Shown one piece after another: positions 6,711 through 11,665 of a DNA stretch of 11,665 nt. Under the pieces are notes generated by a model. It saw only the letters and a program-made list of their open reading frames with translations, did no database searches and was not told the origin of the DNA. The DNA is from Gemmatimonadota bacterium (GTDB lineage: Bacteria; Latescibacterota; UBA2968; UBA8231). Numbering within the stretch: position 1 is the stretch's first letter; each line of letters begins with the position of its first letter. Both the position numbers and the translations under genes were made by a program. The stretch lies in assembly GCA_028875335.1 (NCBI GenBank), contig JAPPEF010000356.1, forward strand, positions 1 through 11,665, given 5' to 3'.

Positions 6711-7879
6711 GAAGTTCCTTTCTGTTCCATCAACTCGGGGATCAACTCGACGCCCAACCCCGGCCCGGACGGAGCGTGCAGGCAGCCCTGCTGATAGGTC
6801 AAGCGCGGCGCGACGACATCGCTCGCCAACAGGCCCGGGCCGACTAAATCCGAGGGCGCGCAGACGGCTTTAGTGGCCACGCCTAAGTGCACGGCCGCGG
6901 CCGTACCAATGCCGAGCTCGACCGTGCTGCCGAGCAAGACGGGTACGCCAGCGGCCGCGGCGAGCTGACTCAGCCGTTGGGCGCGGTGCAGGCTGCCGGC
7001 TTGGACGGGCGCGACGTTGAAGGCGTCCACGGCCCGGTGGTGCAAAAGGGCGAGGGCAAACGAGTCGTCAAAGTCGGCGACGTGTTCGATGAGGGCCGCG
7101 GGCACGGCTGCGCGCACCCTTGCCAAGGCCAAGGCGGCGGCGTCTGGGTCGGCATTGACCTGTTCGGGATGGTCCTTGGCCACTTTGCGGGCGACGCATT
7201 GGATCGGCGTCTCAACCGCATCCACGCCCAGCGCAGCCAGCTCGCGGATCCGCTCGATGGCCTCTTCTTCCTCCCACGCGCCCGAAGCATCGGCCTTGAG
7301 GTACGCATCCGGGCCGACGATCCGGCGGCAGACGCGGACGCGCTCGCAGTCGAGGTCAAAGTCGGCCCCCACCTTGAGCTTGAAGGCCGTGAAGCCCTCG
7401 GCGACCTTTTCCTGAATTTCCTCTGCCAGCTCGTCCGCACTGCGGATGTACGCGACCCAAGAGATGGGTAGCGCGTCTCGGTACTGGCCGCCTAAAAGCG
7501 CGTGGGCCGGGGCATCGTAGTACTTGCCCGCAAGGTCGATCAGGGCCATTTCCACAGATGCGCTGACGAGTCGGCGGAATTCCGGGTGGTAGCTGGTGGG
7601 TAGCGCCTCGGCGACGCGTTCCCAAACGGGGAGGCGTTTGCGCGGGTCGGCACCGGCCAGCCGGGGCGTCAGGGTCTCGCACAAGGTCTCTGGCGACGGC
7701 GCTTGCCACGCATCTTCTAGATCCGAGATTTCGCCGAGGCCGCGCAGGCCGGTATTGGTCTCGAGTTCTAGGATGTAGTAGCGCGAGGCATTCTTGCTGT
7801 GGCCGCCCGTGGGAGCTACGCGAGTGTGGTACACGCGGGGGACGGCGACTGAGTAGATGCGGATGTGGCAAATGTGCAT
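6707..7879 (-). CDS. enolase-superfamily (muconate-lactonizing/mandelate racemase-type) protein, non-standard active site
   Basis: 390 residues. An N-terminal capping domain (1-130, starting ICHIRIYSV in the usual way) is followed by the barrel. KLK at 167-169 matches the family's KxK base, D197 (KADASGAW) the first metal ligand and E223 (VETPI) the second. The usual third-ligand segment xDES reads LIEH (263-266), where E265 is the nearest acid. The segment that normally carries the second catalytic Lys (nIKxxKxGG) reads FNVAPVQAGS (287-296) with no Lys, and no mandelate-racemase His stands out. The tail has the family's G(I)GTAAAVHL (323-331). Family members abstract a proton alpha to a carboxylate (sugar-acid dehydration, cycloisomerisation, epimerisation). 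The reaction here cannot be read from the sequence. It is the first gene after the promoter at 7938-7910, with only a weak ribosome-binding site. Confidence 0.85.
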   Translation of the reverse strand: MHICHIRIYSVAVPRVYHTRVAPTGGHSKNASRYYILELETNTGLRGLGEISDLEDAWQAPSPETLCETLTPRLAGADPRKRLPVWERVAEALPTSYHPEFRRLVSASVEMALIDLAGKYYDAPAHALLGGQYRDALPISWVAYIRSADELAEEIQEKVAEGFTAFKLKVGADFDLDCERVRVCRRIVGPDAYLKADASGAWEEEEAIERIRELAALGVDAVETPIQCVARKVAKDHPEQVNADPDAAALALARVRAAVPAALIEHVADFDDSFALALLHHRAVDAFNVAPVQAGSLHRAQRLSQLAAAAGVPVLLGSTVELGIGTAAAVHLGVATKAVCAPSDLVGPGLLASDVVAPRLTYQQGCLHAPSGPGLGVELIPELMEQKGTS

Positions 7880-7909
7880 AAGGCTATCCAGGGAAGGGTG
7901 ACTGGCCGG

Positions 7910-7938
7910 ATTGTACGGCTGGCCCTCGGTGCAGTCAA
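7910..7938 (-). promoter_or_regulatory. sigma-70 promoter of the enolase-family / purM-like / regulator operon
   Basis: On the minus strand TTGACT (7938-7933) and TACAAT (7915-7910) are each 5 of 6 matches to the -35 and -10 consensus, with the optimal 17-bp spacer. Transcription would start near 7903, giving a leader of about 24 nt before the ATG at 7879. Confidence 0.7.
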
Positions 7939-7953
7939 CCGTATATTATTCGA
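7939..7953. promoter_or_regulatory. operator-like palindrome touching the -35 box
   Basis: CCGTATATTATTCGA matches array copy 2 with its flanks (CCGTATTTAATACGA, 2409-2423) at 12 of 15 positions, keeping CCGTAT on the left and CGA on the right. It directly abuts the -35 hexamer of the operon that ends with the regulator gene. Binding here could give feedback control. It is a single imperfect match in AT-rich DNA, so chance is not excluded. Confidence 0.4.
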
Positions 7954-7962
7954 CATTTTAAC

Positions 7963-7975
7963 TGATGTTACGCAC
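7963..7975 (+). repeat. 13-mer TGATGTTACGCAC, copy 1
   Basis: Identical to 9685-9697. Each copy stands just before a larger inverted-repeat element (7983-8109 and 9702-9730), so it may be an end or target preference of a dispersed repeat family. Confidence 0.5.
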
Positions 7976-7982
7976 AGGCCTA

Positions 7983-8109
7983 GGTATGAGATACTTCGCT
8001 GCGCTCAGTATGACAAGGACCGGCCCTTTCCTTTGCCTGTCATGCTGAGCCTTTCGGCTTCGCTCAAGATAAACTCCGCGAAGCGGAGTCGAAGCATCCC
8101 TCCCATACC
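7983..8109. repeat. imperfect inverted-repeat (REP/MITE-like) element upstream of mqnB
   Basis: Outer ends GGTATG (7983-7988) and CATACC (8104-8109) are inverted. CTTCG follows on the left (7994-7998) and CGAAG lies inside the right end (8090-8094). GCTCAGTATGACA (8003-8015) pairs with TGTCATGCTGAGC (8038-8050) at 12 of 13 positions. The right half carries extra small hairpins, AGCC-TTTC-GGCT (8048-8059) and CTCCGC-GAA-GCGGAG (8074-8088). It has no coding capacity and looks like a dispersed palindromic repeat or non-autonomous element. It ends 33 bp before mqnB and would fold in that gene's leader if transcription starts upstream. Confidence 0.6.
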
Positions 8110-8142
8110 CGCGATACCCGTGTATAAGACTAGGAATGCCGA

Positions 8143-8865
8143 ATGACGGCCACGGAAGAGATCCTCGTGCTGAGCGCGACGGCCTTTGAGCAGCTTGCTC
8201 TAAGGGAGGCCGTGGCCGAGCGCGTGCAGCGCAAAGTCGCCGAGCGCGAATGGGTGAGCGGGAAAATTGGCGCACAGCCGGTGACTTTGGTGGCAACCGG
8301 AATCGGCGCAGTGAACACAGCGCACGCGCTCACCTGCTACTTGCAGGCGCAGCGGCCGCGGCGGGTCGTACAGATCGGCGTGGGCGGGGCGTATCCAGAG
8401 AGCGGCGCAAGCATCGGAGACTTGGCCTTGGCCAGCGAGGAATACTACGGGGATCTCGGGGTGCGGACGCCGGACGGCTGGCAGGGCGGAGAGCTGATTG
8501 GCATTCCGGTGCTGGAGAAAGGGCGCTCTTACTACAATTGCTTTCCCATCGACGAGCACTGGGTGCAGCGGGCGGCCGCGGCTTTGCCCAAAGCCCACAT
8601 CGGCCCCTTTGTCACCGTGCAGGAATGCTCGGGCACCGACGAATTGGGGCTGGAAAGAGGGCGGCGCTTTGGGGCCTTGTGCGAAAACATGGAGGGCGCG
8701 GCCGCCGCGCACCTATGCGCCTTATACGACGTGCCTTTTGCCGAACTGCGCGCCATGAGCAACATCGTCGAGCAGCGCGCGCGGGAGCAATGGGATTTGC
8801 CAGGAGCCGCTGCTAGGGCGCAGGCCGCGGCTCAGGAGCTTCTGGAGGAGGGGCTATGCGCGTAA
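8143..8865 (+). CDS. mqnB: futalosine hydrolase
   Basis: 240 residues, a nucleoside phosphorylase/MTAN-fold hydrolase. MqnB splits futalosine into hypoxanthine and dehypoxanthine futalosine in the cytoplasmic futalosine route to menaquinone. Visible landmarks: TGIGAVNTAHALT (52-64), QIGVGGAYPESGASIGDLAL (77-96), ENMEGAA (181-187, the purine-nucleoside-binding Glu region) and RAMSNIVEQR (203-212). The SN in the last motif, where MTAN enzymes have SD, is what I expect of futalosine hydrolases rather than MTA/SAH nucleosidase. AGGAA precedes the ATG by six bases. The stop overlaps the start of mqnD by 10 bp, so the two are co-translated. Confidence 0.92.
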   Translation: MTATEEILVLSATAFEQLALREAVAERVQRKVAEREWVSGKIGAQPVTLVATGIGAVNTAHALTCYLQAQRPRRVVQIGVGGAYPESGASIGDLALASEEYYGDLGVRTPDGWQGGELIGIPVLEKGRSYYNCFPIDEHWVQRAAAALPKAHIGPFVTVQECSGTDELGLERGRRFGALCENMEGAAAAHLCALYDVPFAELRAMSNIVEQRAREQWDLPGAAARAQAAAQELLEEGLCA

Positions 8866-9683
8866 CCTTGGGCTACTCGCCCTGTCCCAATGATACGTTT
8901 GTCTTTTGTGGCTTGGTCCACGGGCATATCGCCGGTGCGCCCGAATGCGAGGAAGTGCTAGCGGACATTGAGACGCTCAATGAGATGGCGCTGCGAGAGC
9001 AACTCGACGCGACCAAAATATCCTTCCACGCACTGGCGCACTTGCGGGAGGAGTACTGCCTTCTGCATTCGGGTGGTGCCTTGGGGAGGGGGTGCGGGCC
9101 GCTATTGGTAGCGCGGGAGAAGTTGGCGCTGGAAGACCTCAAGCACAAGCGGATCGCCATTCCCGGGCGGCTGACCACCGCGGCTCTCTTGCTGAGGCTC
9201 TTTGACCCCAGCATTGAGCAATTAGCGGTCATGCCTTTCGACCAGATCGTGGACGCGACCGCGCAAGGCGTAGTCGATGCGGGCGTCATCATCCACGAGA
9301 GTCGCTTCACCTATGCCCAACACGGGTTAGCCGCGATCATCGACCTAGGCCAGTGGTGGGAGGAAAGCACCGGGCATCCGATCCCCCTTGGCGGCATCCT
9401 CGCGCGGCGCAGCCTCGGGGCCGAACTCATCGGCCAGCTCGACCGCGCGCTCGTGCAGAGCGTGGAGTACGCCTATGCCCACCCAGACGCGGTGCGAGGC
9501 TACATCCGCCAGCACGCCCAAGAAATGGACGACAGCGTCATGCAGGCACACATCGACCTGTACGTCAACCAGCACACGCTCGACTACGGGGCGGACGGCG
9601 AGGCCGCCATATTCGACCTGATCGAGCGGGCCGAGCGGGCCGGCATCGCGCCCAAGTCCGATGCGCCGCTCTTTATTTTTTAA
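8856..9683 (+). CDS. mqnD: 1,4-dihydroxy-6-naphthoate synthase
   Basis: 275 residues. MqnD converts cyclic dehypoxanthine futalosine to 1,4-dihydroxy-6-naphthoate, two steps after MqnB; the intervening radical-SAM MqnC is not in the window. The start MRVTLGYSPCPNDTFVFCGL is diagnostic, and the periplasmic-binding-protein-like fold continues with GGALGRGCGPLLV (73-85), IAIPGRLTTAALLL (100-113) and VIIHESRFTYAQHGLAAIIDLG (144-165). His147 is the likely counterpart of the catalytic His of characterised MqnD. GGAGGAGGGG (8844-8853), inside the end of mqnB, supplies a strong ribosome-binding site 2 bases before the ATG (5 counted from GGAGGAG). Full length and intact. Confidence 0.95.
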   Translation: MRVTLGYSPCPNDTFVFCGLVHGHIAGAPECEEVLADIETLNEMALREQLDATKISFHALAHLREEYCLLHSGGALGRGCGPLLVAREKLALEDLKHKRIAIPGRLTTAALLLRLFDPSIEQLAVMPFDQIVDATAQGVVDAGVIIHESRFTYAQHGLAAIIDLGQWWEESTGHPIPLGGILARRSLGAELIGQLDRALVQSVEYAYAHPDAVRGYIRQHAQEMDDSVMQAHIDLYVNQHTLDYGADGEAAIFDLIERAERAGIAPKSDAPLFIF

Positions 9684-9684
9684 G

Positions 9685-9697
9685 TGATGTTACGCAC
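9685..9697 (+). repeat. 13-mer TGATGTTACGCAC, copy 2
   Basis: Exact copy of 7963-7975, starting 2 bp after the mqnD stop and 4 bp before the palindrome at 9702-9730. The two copies bracket the mqnB-mqnD pair in the same orientation. Confidence 0.5.
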
Positions 9698-9701
9698 CCG
9701 G

Positions 9702-9730
9702 GTAGGGGGCGGTTTGAAACCGCCCCCTAC
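9702..9730. repeat. perfect 14+1+14 GC-rich palindrome (REP-like)
   Basis: GTAGGGGGCGGTTT (9702-9715) and AAACCGCCCCCTAC (9717-9730) are exact inverted repeats around one central G. As RNA it would form a very stable hairpin. There is no T-run after it on the plus strand (TCTTAAACG), so it is not a standard terminator, although it may protect the mqnBD 3' end or reduce read-through. Its form resembles dispersed palindromic repeats. Confidence 0.65.
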
Positions 9731-9759
9731 TCTTAAACGATCACCAAGGAGCAATACGC

Positions 9760-10782
9760 GTGAAACTAGTGCAATTTATCGAGCCGGGCGACGGCATGCG
9801 CTTGGGCCTAGTCATAAACGACGAGGTCTTAGACCTGACGGGCGCAGACCAAGGGCCGCGCACCGTACATCAGCTCTACTACGACGGCGGCGGCGACGAG
9901 ATTGGGTTAGTGGCCGCCGCTCAGAACCTGCAAAAACGGGCTGCGCGCCGTTTGCCGCTAGACGCGCTGTTGGCTAACCGCAACACCCACGACCCGTACC
10001 TCACCAAGCCAGTTAGCGGCCCACCCGGCCATCCCCACGCCCTGCGCGTGTGGTTAGCCGGCGTCACCCACGAAGTCAGCGCCAAGTTGCGCGAGATCGA
10101 AGCACAACAGGCCACTGGCGAGGCCATCAACGTGTACGACCAAAAATACCGCGAAGTGTCCGGCGGCGGGCGGCCCGAACTGTTCGCCAAGGGCGAGCCA
10201 GACGCCGTCGTCGGTCACGGCCAGCCCATCACCCGGCCCACCGACACCCAGCGCTTAGTGCCCGAGACCGAGCTAGTGTCGGTCTATGGCACTAAGCGCC
10301 AGGGCCGCTTAGAGAGGCTGGGCTACACCGGCGGCAACGACGCCACTGACAACGGAATCGAGGCCGCCAATCCCCTCAACTTGCCCCAAGCCAAAAACTG
10401 GGCTGGCGGATGCGCTTCTCTAGGGCCGGTGTTGATTACAGCCGATGAGTACGACGACTCCGAGGTCGAGGTCTCGTGCCGCATCTTGCGCGATGGACAA
10501 TCCATCGCCTACAAGAAGGGGCCAACTGGCCAGAACAACCTGAACATGCCCGGGCGGCTCCTGCACTTAGAGCGCCACCTTTTCAGTCGGCTACCCCTAG
10601 CGCCGCGCACCCTGATGGCGTTTTACTGGGGGACGCCCATCGTCTTTGCCGAGGCGGACTTGGCGTCGGGGCTTTTGGATGGAGACGTGATGCAGTTGAC
10701 CTTTTCCGGCGGGATCGGGGTTTTGGAAAATCCCGTGGTGCCGCTCGAAGAGCCAGCGCAGCTACAGGGATTAGGAGGATAG
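9760..10782 (+). CDS. FAH-superfamily protein, GguC/AraD1-like (possible 2-keto-3-deoxy sugar-acid dehydratase)
   Basis: 340 residues. GTG start with AAGGAG eight bases upstream (9746-9751); the N-terminus MKLVQFIEPGDGMRLGLV is typical. The fumarylacetoacetate hydrolase fold occupies about 95-325: metal-ligand motif PETELV (168-173, E169 and E171), GYTGGNDATD (188-197, D194 the third ligand), LPQAKNW (208-214, K212 the family Lys) and a late FAEADLASGLLDGDVMQLTFSGGIGV segment (296-321; its GDV is typical). The long N-terminal domain and overall pattern resemble the GguC/AraD1 group, some of which dehydrate 2-keto-3-deoxy-pentonates; other FAH members are hydrolases or decarboxylases. Substrate is not determinable. 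The 3' end overlaps the sulfatase gene on the other strand by 12 bp. Confidence 0.82.
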   Translation: MKLVQFIEPGDGMRLGLVINDEVLDLTGADQGPRTVHQLYYDGGGDEIGLVAAAQNLQKRAARRLPLDALLANRNTHDPYLTKPVSGPPGHPHALRVWLAGVTHEVSAKLREIEAQQATGEAINVYDQKYREVSGGGRPELFAKGEPDAVVGHGQPITRPTDTQRLVPETELVSVYGTKRQGRLERLGYTGGNDATDNGIEAANPLNLPQAKNWAGGCASLGPVLITADEYDDSEVEVSCRILRDGQSIAYKKGPTGQNNLNMPGRLLHLERHLFSRLPLAPRTLMAFYWGTPIVFAEADLASGLLDGDVMQLTFSGGIGVLENPVVPLEEPAQLQGLGG

Positions 10783-11665
10783 CGGCGGTAAGTACTGGTC
10801 GAGCGCCCCTCGCCTCGGATCGAAGGTCGTATGGTGATTCCACGAGGCGTCGTGCTTGTACATCACGTCTCGGATTAGGCGGCGGCGGTAGAGACTGTCG
10901 AGGTTGTCGGCGGCCATTTTATCGGGGTCGAAGCGATTGAGGATCAGCCCGCGCAGGCGCGTTTCAGTTGCGGCGTGCTCCGCTCCGCCAGCGAGGTTAT
11001 TCCACTCGCCGGGGTCGCTCTCCAAGTCAAAAAGCTGCGGCGGATGGCCGTGGATGTAATTGTATTTGAACCGGCCCTCGCGGATCATGATGCAAGGCGC
11101 GCCCACCGCTTCGTGGGCTTGGGCGAAGATGTGACGGTCGGCTTGCTGACCCTCGATGATCGGCAACAGGCTGGTGCCATCGTGGGGCAAGCTCGCCTCG
11201 GCACCGGCTAACTCGCAAAACGTCGGCAGCAGGTCGAGCAGCGAGGTCGGCGTCTCGACGGTAGTGCCGGCCTGCCACTGGTCGGGGAAGCGGACGATGA
11301 GAGGGATGCGGCACGACCACTCGTAGAAACAGCGCTTCTGCACCATCTCCTTTTCGCATAGCATGTCGCCGTGGTCGGAGGTAAAAACTACAACCGTATT
11401 GTCGAGCAGGCCCGTTTCCTCTAAGGTTGCTAGCAGACCGCCGACCTTGTCGTCGAGGTACGTCACCAAGCCGTAGTACGCGCGGCGCAGGCGGCGCAGG
11501 CTCTCGGGATCGCGCAAGTTGAAGCGGCGGGTGCCGTGGTAGGCGTTGAGCCAGCGATCCATCGCCGAGTAGGTCTCGTCGAGATCGTCAGGGAATTCGG
11601 GGATGGCGATCTCGGCGTCGGCGTAGCGGTCCCAGTACGCCTGTGGCGGGTGGAACGGCTCGTGC
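10771..11665 (-). CDS. sulfatase (alkaline phosphatase superfamily), C-terminal part
   Basis: The frame is open to the right edge, so the N-terminus with the formylglycine site CxPSR is missing; 297 residues are seen. The first visible residues, HEPFHPP, are the usual substrate-pocket segment. RRAYYGLVTYLDDKVGGLL and VVVFTSDHGDML follow, the latter carrying the metal-binding DHG. After that come RIPLIVRFP, SLLDLLPTFCELAG, and FKYNYIHG with LFDLESDPGEWNNLA, the standard C-terminal sulfatase order. The enzyme hydrolyses sulfate esters, often of polysaccharides or choline sulfate; the family member cannot be named from this part, and whether it is exported cannot be seen. An internal ATG at 11562 is not the true start, because sulfatase-like sequence continues upstream of it. 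Confidence 0.93.
   Translation of the reverse strand, partial: HEPFHPPQAYWDRYADAEIAIPEFPDDLDETYSAMDRWLNAYHGTRRFNLRDPESLRRLRRAYYGLVTYLDDKVGGLLATLEETGLLDNTVVVFTSDHGDMLCEKEMVQKRCFYEWSCRIPLIVRFPDQWQAGTTVETPTSLLDLLPTFCELAGAEASLPHDGTSLLPIIEGQQADRHIFAQAHEAVGAPCIMIREGRFKYNYIHGHPPQLFDLESDPGEWNNLAGGAEHAATETRLRGLILNRFDPDKMAADNLDSLYRRRLIRDVMYKHDASWNHHTTFDPRRGALDQYLPPLSS

Larger units (their letters stand above)
7880..8142. other. divergent intergenic region between enolase-family gene and mqnB
   Basis: This gap holds, left to right: the minus-strand promoter (7910-7938), a degenerate operator-like palindrome (7939-7953), the 13-mer TGATGTTACGCAC (7963-7975), an inverted-repeat element (7983-8109) and the mqnB ribosome-binding site AGGAA (8132-8136). 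No convincing -35/-10 pair for mqnB was found; TATAAG at 8123-8128 is a weak -10 candidate lacking a -35 box. Confidence 0.6.

Noticed and set aside
6147..6794. Plus-strand open frame of 215 codons
   Set aside because: It is antisense to the PurM-like gene and is a by-product of GC-rich codon use; the minus strand carries clear family motifs.
6887..7471. Plus-strand open frame of 194 codons
   Set aside because: It is antisense to the enolase-family gene; its residues are low-complexity and match no family I recognise.
8121..8128. TGTATAAG as the mqnB -10 promoter element
   Set aside because: There is no -35 box at 16-18 bp, the extended -10 spacing is wrong, and the start would leave almost no leader.
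9702..9730. Strong palindrome as an intrinsic terminator of mqnBD
   Set aside because: No T-tract follows it on the plus strand (TCTTAAACG) and there is none at the other side; kept as a REP-like repeat instead.
9753..9758. AATACG half-site upstream of the FAH gene as another regulator site
   Set aside because: Only one half of the palindrome is present; a 6-mer is expected by chance.

Overview
The window looks like accessory chromosome from an uncultivated, fairly GC-rich bacterium. The style of the genes (large secreted discoidin-type protein, HTCS-like beta-propeller sensor, sulfatase, enolase-superfamily enzyme, FAH-fold sugar-acid enzyme, futalosine-type menaquinone genes) is what I would expect from Latescibacterota, Poribacteria or related FCB/PVC-like lineages. 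This placement rests on gene content only and is low confidence. Nothing shows a phage, plasmid, CRISPR array or RNA gene.

Left part, all on the minus strand, in transcription order: an enolase-superfamily protein (7879-6707), a divergent PurM-like protein (6710-5673, 4-bp ATGA overlap), a 1049-residue sensor-regulator (5640-2491), a 335-bp AT-rich control region (2490-2156), and a secreted protein that begins at 2155 and runs off the left edge (at least 718 residues). The first three probably form an operon read from a good sigma-70 promoter at 7938-7910. The sensor-regulator is unusual: 14 Reg_prop blades (two 7-bladed propellers) and a Y_Y_Y domain, as in hybrid two-component sensors. These are joined directly to a sigma-54 AAA+ activator domain and a Fis-type HTH, with no signal peptide, transmembrane segment, kinase or receiver.

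The region between the regulator and the secreted gene holds, in transcription order: three copies of the palindrome CGTATTTAATACG spaced exactly 21 bp apart (2443-2389), a short inverted repeat, an intrinsic terminator (2305-2273), and a sigma-54 type -24/-12 element TGGTACG-N4-ATGCT (2255-2239) with the correct spacing. The array would lie about 160-215 bp upstream of the predicted start, the usual place for an enhancer. I propose that the regulator binds the palindromes and switches on the secreted discoidin/Ca-binding protein from a sigma-54 promoter, insulated from regulator read-through by the terminator. A fourth, degenerate palindrome (12 of 15 matches to array copy 2) abuts the -35 box of the regulator's own operon, which suggests autoregulation. 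This circuit is the most interesting thing in the window.

Right part, plus strand: mqnB (8143-8865) and mqnD (8856-9683) of the futalosine menaquinone pathway, then an FAH-superfamily protein of GguC/AraD1 type (9760-10782, GTG start). A sulfatase C-terminal part on the minus strand (from the right edge to 10771) overlaps the FAH gene tail to tail. Two intergenic gaps carry repetitive elements: an imperfect ~127-bp inverted-repeat element upstream of mqnB, and a perfect 14+1+14 palindrome upstream of the FAH gene. Each is preceded by the same 13-mer, TGATGTTACGCAC.
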